Assembly (NCBI GenBank): GCA_022836915.1
Contig: CP094668.1
Coordinates: forward strand, 1-64,000
Source of the DNA: Paenibacillus sp. OVF10
GTDB taxonomy: Bacteria > Bacillota > Bacilli > Paenibacillales > Paenibacillaceae
DNA length: 64,000 nucleotides
Reading direction: 5' to 3'
The notes under the pieces were generated by a model, which ran no database searches, was not told the DNA's origin, and was given only the letters and a program-made list of their open reading frames with translations. The position numbers and the translations under genes are program-made. Below, piece after piece: positions 19,401-28,876 of this stretch. Position 1 is the first letter of the stretch. Each line of letters starts with the position of its first letter.

Positions 19401-20882
19401 TTATCTCAAGATTTCCGATGCCAATTGCTCACCAACAAGCTGTCCGGACAACGTCACAATCGGGGTTCCGCCGCCTGGATGTGTCGTTCCGCCGACGTAC
19501 CAGAGTCCTTGTACATCTTTGCTTCGGTTGCCCGGACGCATAAAGGTCTGCTTCACGGAGTTGGACGAGATACCGTAGATTGAACCTTGATGCGCCAAGG
19601 TATCCCGTTCGATATCTCGCGGCGTGTATCGGATCAGCACATCAGATTGGTTCAACCCGGTAATTCCTCGCGCCTCCAATCGTTCCAGTACAAACGCACC
19701 GTAACGTTCCGTCTGCTGCTCCCAATTCCACGAATCCGACAAGTAGGGGGCATTGACTAGAATGAATAGGTTACTGGCTCCCGCCGGGGCCATGCCTGCT
19801 TCCGAATAACCGGAATAACAGATGTAGATTGTGGGATCAGCAGGCATTTTACGTTCACGGAAAATATGGTCGAACTCCGGTTCATAACGTTCCGGGAAGA
19901 AAACCGTATGATGCAACAGTGCATCATATTGTCTTGGCACACCCGCCAGCGTCACAAATCCCGAAATGGATGGCTCATACTTCCGTATACGGGCATCGCT
20001 CATCTCTTTCCGATGTTCCGGTGCGAGCAGCAGTCGATTCACGCTAAGCACATCGCCATTGGCAACCACCTGATCGGCTTCACGGAAGCCTTGATCCGTA
20101 TCCACGCCAGCCACTTTGCCATTCCGAACAACAATCTGCCGGACCTCTATACCGGTAATGATTTGTACGCCTTTTTCCTGTGCCAGACGAGTCATTCCTT
20201 CGATCAGTTGATAGGTTCCACCTTTGACTCCGTAGATGCCCACTTCTGCTTCCACATGACCCATCATGGCAAAGATGGAAGGCGATTGATACGGCGATGA
20301 TCCCACATAGGTCGCGTACCGTCCGAACATAGCCAGCGTATGTGGATGCTGGAAATACGAACGCAGTAACTTATCCAGCTTCACCGTTGGCCGCACGCGG
20401 AGCAGGCTGCGCAGCATCTGGAGATTGTATTTGTCAGAAGGAGACAGCAGCAACTTACCGAGAAAATGACGATTAGCTTCCGCATACAGTGCAGCAGATT
20501 CATCCATAAACGCATCATAACGAGCCGCATCCTCCGGACTGTACGCTGCGATCTGCTCTTTCATCCACCCGCGATTGCCTGACAAATCTACCACTGTGCC
20601 ATCTGCAAATATATTACGCGTGCGGGGCTCTAACTCATATAACTGTACGTAATCTTCCATTGCTACTCCCGCATGGTCGAAGACTGAACGAAAGGTGGAT
20701 GGCATCGTGATTGTGCTCGGTCCCCGGTCAAAATGATACCCGTCCCGCTCAATCTGCTGCAGCTTGCCACCTACGTGTTGCTGCCGTTCCAGAATGGTTA
20801 CCTGCACACCTTGAGAAGCCAGTCGTATCGCACACGACAGACCTCCAAATCCTGCACCGATTATAATGACGTTACCTCTCAA
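19401..20882 (-). CDS. carotenoid desaturase/oxygenase, CrtP (CrtNb)-like
   Basis: Intact 493-residue FAD enzyme of the phytoene-desaturase superfamily. The N-terminal dinucleotide site is VIIIGAGFGGLSCAIRLA, and the C-terminal signature is GLWYVGGTTHPGGGTPIV. It is the third such enzyme in the operon and, by its place next to the glycosyltransferase and acyltransferase, most likely the 4,4'-diaponeurosporene terminal oxygenase (CrtP/CrtNb) rather than another desaturase. A TTG start overlaps the glycosyltransferase stop by 11 bases, indicating coupled translation. The substrate assignment is by context, since sequence alone does not separate CrtN from CrtP. Confidence 0.8.
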   Translation of the reverse strand: MRGNVIIIGAGFGGLSCAIRLASQGVQVTILERQQHVGGKLQQIERDGYHFDRGPSTITMPSTFRSVFDHAGVAMEDYVQLYELEPRTRNIFADGTVVDLSGNRGWMKEQIAAYSPEDAARYDAFMDESAALYAEANRHFLGKLLLSPSDKYNLQMLRSLLRVRPTVKLDKLLRSYFQHPHTLAMFGRYATYVGSSPYQSPSIFAMMGHVEAEVGIYGVKGGTYQLIEGMTRLAQEKGVQIITGIEVRQIVVRNGKVAGVDTDQGFREADQVVANGDVLSVNRLLLAPEHRKEMSDARIRKYEPSISGFVTLAGVPRQYDALLHHTVFFPERYEPEFDHIFRERKMPADPTIYICYSGYSEAGMAPAGASNLFILVNAPYLSDSWNWEQQTERYGAFVLERLEARGITGLNQSDVLIRYTPRDIERDTLAHQGSIYGISSNSVKQTFMRPGNRSKDVQGLWYVGGTTHPGGGTPIVTLSGQLVGEQLASEILR

Positions 20883-22024
20883 CTGTACCGCCTACCTTTC
20901 CATACATACCCTTGCCGGAGCGGCCTGCCTGCCAGGAAGCGAGTCCGATGGCAATGACACAGGCCATGCTGACCGGTTGCAGAAAGGCAAGCCACCAGGG
21001 TTGTCCGCCAGCATGATCCGCTACTCTTTTCACAGCCATACCAAGTAATGTTCCTATCAATCCATACAGAATGAACATCGAACTGCCCATAAGGAGTCCA
21101 ATTATCAAGCCTAGCGGGGCACAATATACATTAGCGTATACATCAGCATCGTACCAAGAAGTAGCACGTCTTTGCGCCCCATACCTTCGTACATGTTTTT
21201 CTTATACCCGTTCCATACTTCTGCCCCGTTCTGATACATGCGGGTATTTGTTACGTCATGCACATCGGTCAGCATCACCGGATGGCCTGCACGCTTGACT
21301 GCTTTGGCGAGACTCATGTCATCCACCAGATGCGCCTGAATGGCAGCATGACCACCGGAAGCCTCGTAACTGGAGCGATGAATCAGCAAAAAAGCCCCCG
21401 TAGCGGCCACAAACATCGGACTGGATGATCTGCGTATCATGAAAATGGGTAGATGACTGATGATGGTGAAGACCATCATGGGCACAACAAGCTTTTCCAT
21501 CCATGTCTTTGTTACCTGATAAGGAAAACCCGTTACCAGCCCCCGCTCTGCTCACACCCTGCTGCAAGAGTCTGCCGAATGGCACTTGGCTCCAGACGCA
21601 CATCCGCATCCACGAACATATACCATTCTCCCTTGGCCTCCTGAACCAGCCTGTGACACGCATGGGATTTCCCCATCCAGCCCTCGGGAAGATCGACGCC
21701 ATGCAGCAGACGCACACGTGCATCGCGATCCGCAATCGCTTGTACCATGGCGGCTGTCTCATCTTCGGAGCGATCATCCAGCACCAGCACTTCCATCCGG
21801 AATCCCGATGTCTCACTCGCTAGTACACTTTCCAGACATCCTTCGATATGTAGTCTTTCATTTCTGGCCGGAATCAGTACCGAGACCAGCAGGTCTGGTG
21901 GTTGTAACTTGTCTGCCCGGAATGAACGTACTTTGGGCAGACAGGAGACGTTCCATAGAGCGAACAGCAACTGTATGCCCAATATGCATGTAAGCACAAT
22001 CCAGAAGATTTCAGATGCATTCAT
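20872..22024 (-). CDS. carotenoid glycosyltransferase, GT2 family, CrtQ-like (two frameshifts)
   Basis: Membrane-associated GT2 enzyme likely to glycosylate the C30 carotenoic acid, as CrtQ does in staphyloxanthin synthesis. An N-terminal helix (IFWIVLTCILGIQLLFAL) precedes the nucleotide-sugar domain SVLIPARNER, VLVLDDRSEDET and FVDADVRLEPSA (DxD). A second part has FVAATGAFLLIHRSSYEA and LVDDMSLAKAVKRAG. C-terminal transmembrane helices follow (MFILYGLIGTLLGMAVK). Breaks lie near 21.53 and 21.12 kb. The start codon is one base beyond the acyltransferase stop. Confidence 0.83.
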
Positions 22025-22025
22025 G

Positions 22026-22785
22026 CTAACGGTTCACCCGCTTTCGTGCCGCATCGTATTTTTCACTTGTCGAACGTACATGACGAATCAGTGGAAGCGC
22101 ATCTGGCAAACTTCCTGCCCCATCCGTACAAGTGCTGATCTATGATCGTCTAACTGCTGTTCCAACACATGGCCGAGTCTGGCGGCAATCTCTTCACTCT
22201 TCAACGCCTTCCAGTCTTCTAGCACAGGCGGGCCTGCCTGCATCGATATTTCCGGTAGATCATGCTGGACCATCCCATGGCACAAGGTTACCGGTACGGC
22301 AATGGCATTCGGGGAGCGACGAAGCAACAATCCAATGCCTGGACGGAACCGAATCGGTCTGGCCTCCTGATGCAGAATTTCTCCTTGGGGAAAAATCCAG
22401 ACCCTTTTACCCGAATCCAACAGCTCACTGGTGTACTGTAGAGAGGTCCGAATACCAGACGCACTCTCCTTATTGATCGAATACGCACCCAATTTACGAA
22501 AAAAGCATATTGCTGAAGCTGTTGCTCCTCCATCATCACATAATGATCTCCCCGCGATGTCTGCCTGGCCGCATGATAGAGCAGCAGACCATCCCACCAG
22601 GAACTGTGGTTCATGAAATAGATCACCGGACGAGTCGGTTCAATCGGGGTGTTGTCCCTGATGTCCACCTGCGGGTCCAGTGACCCTGTGAGCGTGAAGG
22701 AGCGGAAGCGCCGACGTAGCAGATAATAGTGATTGTATAAGGCAAATATATGATTAAACGTTTTTGATTTTACGGCGCGAATCAT
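22026..22785 (-). CDS. PlsC-type acyltransferase, CrtO-like (frameshifted)
   Basis: Would esterify the sugar of a carotenoid glycoside with a fatty acyl chain. The lysophospholipid-acyltransferase motifs are present: VIYFMNHSSWWDGLLLYH (H-x4-D as HSSWWD, near residue 65) and WIFPQGEI (counterpart of FPEG, near 135). It is followed by RPGIGLLLRRSPNAIAVPV. Breaks lie near 22.5 and 22.1 kb; the tail reads VRSTSEKYDAARKRVNR. The ATG is chosen because AAGGGAG lies eight bases before it. The gene then overlaps the upstream gene by 32 bases. Confidence 0.8.
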
Positions 22786-23521
22786 AGAGCCAGCTCCCTT
22801 CGGCAAGAAGCACACCAGCAATGGCGATGATAAAGCTGCCTGTAATCCCTTCCTTTAGAGCAAGCAGGCCGAACAGAAGAATAAACAGCTGATACAGCCA
22901 TTTTGCACGCAGCAATGAGCTACGGTCATTTGGCATGGCCGGAAGGAAGAGGGACAGGAATGCACCCATGATAAACCAGCTTATGTAATTGGTCCACGGA
23001 ACACCGTAGAAACCACCTGGAGCCTGCCACTCCCAGAATCCTCTCGCATGCGCAACAGGATCGAGTACCAGGTCGAGTACAATTGCCCAGAACCCGGTCT
23101 TCACTGCTCGAAGCAGTTTGCCAGTCCATGTTGAACCACCACCACTTAACAGCGCCGAGTTACCAACCACTGCGATCCAGGCAAAACCCAGCGTAACTGG
23201 CACACTGAACATATGAATCCCGAAGAAGTCTGAGTAAGCATACTCACCAAAGGGCCAATGCGTATGCACTCCTACCCACTCTACGCCCATACCTCCAAGC
23301 CAGATGATCACAGAGGATATCCAGAGTCCGGGTTTCAGCCAGATGACTGACTGGTCGGACAGACCTGTCCGATTACACCCTTGGTAGATTAGATCCAGCA
23401 CATACAATGCGTAGAAGATTAGAAATAAACCATTTGAAAAAGACAATACGTCAGGCACACCGATCGTTAGCATCAAGGTTGCTCCAATGACATACCACGC
23501 CCAGTAAAGCCACTGGATCAT
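22754..23521 (-). CDS. carotenoid biosynthesis membrane protein, DUF422/CruF-like
   Basis: Intact 255-residue protein with about seven membrane helices (for example YVIGATLMLTIGVPDVLSF and LFILLFGLLALKEGITGSF). Family members with known activity hydrate carotenoid ends (CruF, bisanhydrobacterioruberin hydratase). Relatives inside Firmicute C30 clusters are usually annotated only as carotenoid biosynthesis protein. Polar residues suited to catalysis are clustered: GVEWVGVHTHWPFGEYAYSD and DLVLDPVAHARGFW. Start and the crtM stop overlap as TGATG. Role in the pathway is inferred from the operon. Confidence 0.78.
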   Translation of the reverse strand: MIQWLYWAWYVIGATLMLTIGVPDVLSFSNGLFLIFYALYVLDLIYQGCNRTGLSDQSVIWLKPGLWISSVIIWLGGMGVEWVGVHTHWPFGEYAYSDFFGIHMFSVPVTLGFAWIAVVGNSALLSGGGSTWTGKLLRAVKTGFWAIVLDLVLDPVAHARGFWEWQAPGGFYGVPWTNYISWFIMGAFLSLFLPAMPNDRSSLLRAKWLYQLFILLFGLLALKEGITGSFIIAIAGVLLAEGSWLYDSRRKIKNV

Positions 23522-24393
23522 CAGGATACCGCCGTTCGGGAGGCTTGATAGGCCAGCATCGGGTAACGTTTCACAATCGCACCCAACATCTCCAGTTTCA
23601 ATTCATCGCTAACATATGCCCGTTTGGTATATACGTCATAGTCGTTGCGTTCAACCGCGTGTAAAATGGTGGAGTAAAAGGCTGCTGCCAGCTCGATGGA
23701 AAACGCACTTTCCGTTGGGTACGTATCCAGACGATCCATGCCAATACGGAACCAGTTCAATGCTGCAGCTTTTAATTCATGAACAATGGCAATAAAGCGT
23801 TCGTCCACGACCCCCTCTTCAAAGTCCTGCTCGGTGTAACCATGCTTCTCCATAATCTCCAGCGGAACATACCGGCGTACTCTGGCCCGATCTTCACCAA
23901 CATCCCGAATAATATTAACGATCTGCATCCCTTTACCCAAAGCAATCCCGTTCATGGCTACTTCCGCGCCGTTATCATCCCGCAATACAGGCAACAACAT
24001 CTCGCCTACGGTTCCGGCTACCAGATAACAATAATGCTCCAGTTCCTGCATCGTTGCATAATGCGTTACTTTAAGATCTGTGAGCTGCCCTTCCATCTGA
24101 CGGAAAAATGGCCCCTTATCGAGATGAGGAAAACTGCTGAACAACCATCTCAGTGCTGGCCAGATAAAGTGTCCTTCCGCGTCGTCTAGCCGATCAAACA
24201 AGTCATGGATCTCGTGAATCGTATAAGGCGAATGTTCCGGCTCGTCTACACTGTCATCAATCATGCGGCAGAAGGCATAAATGACATATACCGCTTCCCG
24301 ACGTGGACTAGGCAGCCCTCTAAAAGCCTGATAAAAAGAGGAAGAACCCTTTTGCATCAACTCTTCACACCTGCTCAAAATCGCTTCATTCAT
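23521..24393 (-). CDS. crtM: squalene/phytoene synthase family, dehydrosqualene synthase
   Basis: Condenses two farnesyl diphosphates to the C30 precursor 4,4'-diapophytoene. Intact, 290 residues. It has both Mg-binding aspartate motifs, DDSVD (IYAFCRMIDDSVDEPE, near residue 45) and DVGED (IVNIIRDVGEDRARVRRYVP, near 170). Together with the CrtN/CrtP-type genes, a C30 rather than C40 product is the better guess, though the synthase family alone does not prove chain length. GAAGGAGATGGGAAC precedes the ATG, which overlaps the crtN-like gene upstream by four bases. Confidence 0.88.
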   Translation of the reverse strand: MNEAILSRCEELMQKGSSSFYQAFRGLPSPRREAVYVIYAFCRMIDDSVDEPEHSPYTIHEIHDLFDRLDDAEGHFIWPALRWLFSSFPHLDKGPFFRQMEGQLTDLKVTHYATMQELEHYCYLVAGTVGEMLLPVLRDDNGAEVAMNGIALGKGMQIVNIIRDVGEDRARVRRYVPLEIMEKHGYTEQDFEEGVVDERFIAIVHELKAAALNWFRIGMDRLDTYPTESAFSIELAAAFYSTILHAVERNDYDVYTKRAYVSDELKLEMLGAIVKRYPMLAYQASRTAVS

Positions 24394-25852
24394 GTTCCCA
24401 TCTCCTTCATGAGTTGATTGACGGCCATCCGTGCACTCTGCATTACAATCGGCACTCCGCCACCTGGATGTACAGATGCTCCTGCGGCATATAATCCCTT
24501 TATATTAGGGAATGGTTTGGGTTGCGGTCGGTATACACCGGACTGGAACAATACAGGTGCTATACCAAAGCTACCGCCCCCATAGAGCCCGTCTCGCTCT
24601 GCGTCAGCGGGTGTACGTACCTTTTTCCACTTGATCGCTGCACGAAGTCCCGGGAATCCTCGTTGCTCCGCTTCTTCCAGTATACGTTCTGCCAATGCTT
24701 CACTCTCCTGATCCCAGTCGACACCTTCAGCATCTGGTACGGGAATGAGGAAATACAATACACTCTGTCCTTGAGGTGCTGCAGTTTCATCCAATGCGAC
24801 CGGATTAAATACGTAAAATGAGGACTTTGCCGGAATGCGTCGCTGATTGAAGACTTCCTGCAAACTACCTTCAAGACTCGGTGGCAGGAAGAACTGGTGT
24901 GTCGTTGCATCTTCCCAGGTTTTATCTACGCCCACATAGAGCAGTACACATCCGGAGGAGGGACGATACGGCTTTCTTTTGCGCGCTACCTCTGGTGACT
25001 GTCCAAGCAAACCTGATAGATGGGGAAATCACCATTGTAGATAACTGCATCCACATTTTCTGCGCCTGCTGCCGTTTCTATACTTTCACATACACCATTC
25101 TTAATCGTGAGCCCGGTAACTTCCGAATTCAGCACAACACGCCCACCACGCGATGTCAGCTCCTGTTCCAGAATGGCCGGTAATGCTGCATATCCGCCTT
25201 TGACCATCCAGATTCCATATTCATGCTCTGCATAAGGCAAAAGGGAATAGATGCCAGGGGTCCCGAACGGTGATCCACCGATATACAGACTTTGCAGAGA
25301 ATAAGCGTCGAGCAATTCCTCGTGCTGAAAATAATCACCTACCGCTTTCCGGACACTTTTGTGTGCGCGCAATCTGCCCATGAGTGACATGAGAGATGGT
25401 GTGAAGAAATCCCTTTTGCGCGGAAAAGCCCTTTCCAGGAACGCTGCCCGGCCTGCCGGAAACAACGTGTCCATATCTTTCATGAATCGTGTGAATCCCC
25501 GGCTTTCTCCCGGGAACAAACGTTCAATCTCCGCCGTCTGCTCTTCACGTGACGTCATCTTGGTCATGACCCGACCACTGTGGTAATGCACTCTGTATAG
25601 CGGATCACAGCGAAGCAACTCAATCTTCGAACGATCTACGCCTGCTTCCTCCAATATACCAAGTAACATCTCAGGCAGAAGCACAATGGTTGGCCCCTGA
25701 TCGATCCGGTACTCCCCTTCCTGCTCATACCCAATTCGTCCGCCAACGCGGGAACCCCGTTCATACACGGTGACATCCCATCCCTGGCGGTTCAATAACA
25801 GTGCAGAAGTAAGTCCGCCAATCCCTGCGCCTACAATAGCGGCCCGCTTCAT
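24390..25852 (-). CDS. carotenoid desaturase, CrtN-like 2 (one frameshift)
   Basis: FAD-dependent phytoene-desaturase-family enzyme. Starts MKRAAIVGAGIGGLTSALLL (Rossmann motif) and ends with the carotenoid-desaturase signature GLYAAGASVHPGGGVPIVMQ. One break near 25.0 kb separates an N-terminal part of ~280 residues from a C-terminal part of ~205. The ATG forms an ATGA overlap with the stop of the upstream desaturase gene. An open extension further upstream has no ribosome site and is rejected. With the neighbouring CrtN-like 1 it presumably carries out the successive desaturations of diapophytoene, but the division of labour is unknown. Confidence 0.83.
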
Positions 25853-27399
25853 GAATGTCCTCCAGCTTCTGCCGTCTTCACATACGAGGAAGGTTTGGAG
25901 CGTGTGCGCGCGTCCTCTTCCTGAATCAGTCTGACACTGATTCGTGCCGATTCGAAGATCGTGGGCAACCCGCTGCCCGGATGTGTTCCGCCGCCTACCA
26001 GCCATACACTTTTCAACTCTTCAAACTCGTTATGGGGACGCAGGTACATCATCTGACCCAGATTATGTGCCATATTAAACGTTGCTCCGCGATACACATC
26101 CAGTTCAGTCTCCCAATCAAGTGGAGTGAACAGCATACATTCTTCAATGCGACTGCGTATGTCTGCCAGCTCAGGAATGCCTTCCATGCGTTTCATCATG
26201 GCCTCTTGCACATTCTCCCGTTCTGCCTCCCAATCAATGTCTGCGGTAAGGTTAGGCGTAGGCATGAGAACATATAAAGCAGATTTCCCTTCCGGTGCCA
26301 GCGTCGAATCAAGTCTGGAAGGGTTATGAATATATAGAGATGGATCGGCTGATAACATTTTATGCTTCGTAATCTCATCAACGTTCAACCGGTAGTCCTC
26401 GGGAAAATAGATCGAGTGATGCGGCAGGTCCACCTCACCATCCACACCCAGATACAGCATTGCTGTAGAGCAGGAATACTTTTTGCGTTTCATTTTCTCA
26501 GGGGTATATTTCTTAAGTACGCCCGGTTCGAACAGATGATTCACCGCATGTGCGAAGTCGGCGTTCACCACCACATGGTCTGCTTCGATGCGTTCACCAT
26601 TCTCAAGCAACACACCTTCTGCACGACCATTGCGAACGATGACCTGTTTCACCGGGGTGGAAGTATGTATTCGTCCTCCGTATTCTTCCACGACATCAGC
26701 CATGGCCTGAAAGATCCGATTCACGCCGCCAATGGGGTGGAACAATCCGTAGTGATGCTCAATAAACGATAGTATGGTAAAGGTGCCCGGACAATCCCAA
26801 GCAGACATGCCAAGGTATTTGGATTGGAATGTAAATGCCCAGCGTAGACGCTCATCTGTAAAATAGCGGGACAAGATTCCATAGACTGTATTGTGGACAT
26901 CAAGCTTGGGTAGAGCTGTTACCGCATCTTTGCGCAAATAGTCAGTCAGCTTGCCAAAAGGACGACGGAGCAAAGGCATGACTTTGCCAAACTTCACTTC
27001 CTCTTCTTGCATGAACCGAAGGTAATTGTCTTCATTGCCCGGGAACAATTTCTTAATCTGTGCAGCTGTATCTTCCCGATTACGAGAAGGCATGAACACC
27101 TTATCACCAAAGTTCAGTGCGTACAGTGGGGTTAACTCTTTCATATGCACATAATCGGATAACTTACGTCCCACCACGTCGAACATCTCTTCAATCAGCT
27201 GGGGCATCATCAAAAATGTAGCACCCCGGTCGAATCGATACTCACCCAGTTCCAATCTGGCAGAACGCCCCCCGATGACTGGCTGTTTCTCATACACATC
27301 TACCTCGTACCCCTGACCGGACAATAACATCGCTGCTGCAAGTCCACCCGGACCTGCGCCAATGACAGCTGCACGTTTGCGTTGTTGATTCGGTATCAT
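25849..27399 (-). CDS. carotenoid desaturase, CrtN-like 1
   Basis: Intact 516-residue FAD enzyme, first gene of the carotenoid operon. Dinucleotide-binding motif AAVIGAGPGGLAAAMLL, then YEKQPVIGGRSARLE, and the C-terminal signature VWLVGGGTHPGSGLPTIFES. A GTG three codons upstream is also in frame. It lies directly against the ribosome site AGAAAGG, whereas the ATG used here is spaced eight bases from it. The promoter with regulator-like repeats is about 100 bases upstream. Probably the main dehydrosqualene desaturase, inferred from position next to crtM in similar clusters. Confidence 0.86.
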   Translation of the reverse strand: MIPNQQRKRAAVIGAGPGGLAAAMLLSGQGYEVDVYEKQPVIGGRSARLELGEYRFDRGATFLMMPQLIEEMFDVVGRKLSDYVHMKELTPLYALNFGDKVFMPSRNREDTAAQIKKLFPGNEDNYLRFMQEEEVKFGKVMPLLRRPFGKLTDYLRKDAVTALPKLDVHNTVYGILSRYFTDERLRWAFTFQSKYLGMSAWDCPGTFTILSFIEHHYGLFHPIGGVNRIFQAMADVVEEYGGRIHTSTPVKQVIVRNGRAEGVLLENGERIEADHVVVNADFAHAVNHLFEPGVLKKYTPEKMKRKKYSCSTAMLYLGVDGEVDLPHHSIYFPEDYRLNVDEITKHKMLSADPSLYIHNPSRLDSTLAPEGKSALYVLMPTPNLTADIDWEAERENVQEAMMKRMEGIPELADIRSRIEECMLFTPLDWETELDVYRGATFNMAHNLGQMMYLRPHNEFEELKSVWLVGGGTHPGSGLPTIFESARISVRLIQEEDARTRSKPSSYVKTAEAGGHS

Positions 27400-27500
27400 G
27401 CCACTCACCTTTCTATGTAGGGAATTCCTATAGTTCTCTAGCCCCTAACCTATTATTAAACCGCCCAAGAACACTTTAAGCGGTAACTAGCAAAAACATT

Positions 27501-27537
27501 ATACAAATATAATACAAATATTATACGACCTTGTAAA
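27501..27537 (-). promoter_or_regulatory. carotenoid operon promoter with 11-bp direct-repeat operator
   Basis: On the minus strand TTTACA and TATTAT are separated by 17 bases. Overlapping them on the plus strand are three abutting 11-mers: ATACAAATATA, ATACAAATATT and ATACGACCTTG. CarH tetramers are known to bind tandem 11-bp repeats over the -35 region, so this fits repression of the operon in the dark. The same phasing recurs upstream of the regulator gene. Confidence 0.72.
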
Positions 27538-27545
27538 CCAAAAAA

Positions 27546-27559
27546 TGACCCGTCGGTCA
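27546..27559. promoter_or_regulatory. palindrome TGACC-CGTC-GGTCA
   Basis: Perfect five-base arms with a four-base spacer, just upstream of the carotenoid operon -35 box. It could be a site for a TetR-like or other dimeric regulator. No partner is identified. Confidence 0.4.
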
Positions 27560-27587
27560 AAATACGAGAATACTCCATTTATAAACA

Positions 27588-27624
27588 CAAAAAACATCCC
27601 TTGATCACTTTCGTCAAAGGATGT
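27588..27624 (-). terminator. terminator of the CarH-like regulator gene
   Basis: On the minus strand ACATCCTTTGA pairs with TCAAGGGATGT around a nine-base loop, followed by TTTTTTG. It lies about 40 bases past the regulator stop and separates it from the carotenoid operon. Confidence 0.85.
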
Positions 27625-27664
27625 CCTGTATTCACTAACCTATTCATATCATTTGAGATTATGT

Positions 27665-28621
27665 TTAGTTATTTGCCTGTCCAAACCTCGCACCAGTTGG
27701 TCGATTTGCGAGATACTCACGTTCTATCCATGACTGCCAATCCGCTGAATCCTCTGGCATAATCCATTGCGGATAACGCGCATGCTCTGCACGCTCATAG
27801 CCCTTTCCACCAAGTACGAAGCGAATATGTGGAAACTCGTTTTTAATTCGCTCTATAAGCTGATCACACCGTTCAAGAAGCCCTGGGCTTGTGATTGAAA
27901 GGCAGACCAACTTGATCTTTTGCTCCCGAATAATCGGGAAGAGGCCTTCTTCTGGCGTGTTCGCACCGAGATACAGTACTTCCGCTCCATTTTTACGCAT
28001 AAAGAGAGAGAACAGCAGCAATCCAACCTGATGGTGCTCCCCTTCCGGACACAACGCCAGAACTTTGGGCAGATGCGGATAGATCGGGAACAGATGGAAA
28101 AACTGATAAAACCGCTGTGAAATCAACTGTGTCATGAAGTGTTCCTGAGCCACCGAAGCCCTGCCTTGCTCCCATGCATCTCCAACCCGAACCAGAATGG
28201 GCACCAACACATGATAGAACATCGAGTCATACCCATACATGGTGAACCCAAAATCAATCAAACCATTGGCACGTTCACCCTGAAAGTTGTAGAGCGAGTC
28301 ATAGATCTGATCTGCCATGCGTGCGTAGGCTTCTTCCATCGTAGGCACCGGAGCCATGATCGGCGTGGGTACAGCCTCGGGCGGATTTAATTTGTTTACT
28401 TTCAACATCCGTACCGCTTCCGAAATATTGGTCTGATGTAGCTCAACCTGTTCTTTCAACCAGCGCAGATCCGCAACATTCTCTTCGGTATACATTCGAT
28501 AACCCGATTCCGTCCGCTCAGGGGTGACCGCACTATACCGATTCTCCCAAGCCCGGAGCGTCACCGTCGGGATACCGAGCATGGCAGCGACTTGTTTGAT
28601 GGAATACACCTTATTACCCAC
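27665..28621 (-). CDS. MerR-type HTH regulator with B12-binding domain, CarH-like photoreceptor
   Basis: Predicted light-sensing repressor of the carotenoid operon. N-terminal MerR HTH (VYSIKQVAAMLGIPTVTLRAWENRY), a helical cap domain and a C-terminal cobalamin-binding Rossmann domain. The cap has the W-x9-EH motif (WEQGRASVAQEH) typical of CarH photoreceptors. The B12 domain has the axial-histidine motif E-x-H-x-x-G (in CPEGEHHQVG). In known CarH, adenosylcobalamin drives tetramer formation and DNA binding in the dark, and light breaks it. Intact. The longest frame starts at a TTG nine codons upstream without a ribosome site; the GTG used here is six bases after AGGA. Light response is inferred, not shown. 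Confidence 0.87.
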   Translation of the reverse strand: MGNKVYSIKQVAAMLGIPTVTLRAWENRYSAVTPERTESGYRMYTEENVADLRWLKEQVELHQTNISEAVRMLKVNKLNPPEAVPTPIMAPVPTMEEAYARMADQIYDSLYNFQGERANGLIDFGFTMYGYDSMFYHVLVPILVRVGDAWEQGRASVAQEHFMTQLISQRFYQFFHLFPIYPHLPKVLALCPEGEHHQVGLLLFSLFMRKNGAEVLYLGANTPEEGLFPIIREQKIKLVCLSITSPGLLERCDQLIERIKNEFPHIRFVLGGKGYERAEHARYPQWIMPEDSADWQSWIEREYLANRPTGARFGQANN

Positions 28622-28701
28622 TTTCTTTCCTAAATGTCCAGATTTCAAAGGTTATATCATTGGTTCCCCGTCCTTGTCAGGCATATAAAAACCCTAACAT
28701 T

Positions 28702-28749
28702 CTACAAAAATAATACACTCATTATACACAACGCTCAGACACCTGTCGA
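28702..28749 (-). promoter_or_regulatory. promoter of the CarH-like gene with matching 11-bp repeats
   Basis: On the minus strand TCGACA and TATAAT are 17 bases apart. Three abutting 11-mers on the plus strand, CTACAAAAATA, ATACACTCATT and ATACACAACGC, put TACA at exact 11-base intervals. The last two overlap the -10. The arrangement copies the one at the carotenoid promoter and suggests autoregulation. Confidence 0.62.
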
Positions 28750-28876
28750 TTGCATACTGCCAATTTTGCCATATGCATTTTACTGCTACATTCCTTATGC
28801 TGGCGGGTTCTCCTGCGTCAACGTTATCATCCGTGTGGTAATAGAAGTCAGCAAGTTACAGAAGGGGAGTCCACCG

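Noticed and set aside
19866..20300. Plus-strand frame of 144 codons
   Set aside because: Antisense to the intact CrtP-like gene; no ribosome site and no protein-like pattern.
25853..26005. Upstream extension of CrtN-like 2
   Set aside because: It overlaps the end of the preceding desaturase gene and lacks a ribosome site. The ATG in an ATGA overlap starts exactly at the Rossmann motif.
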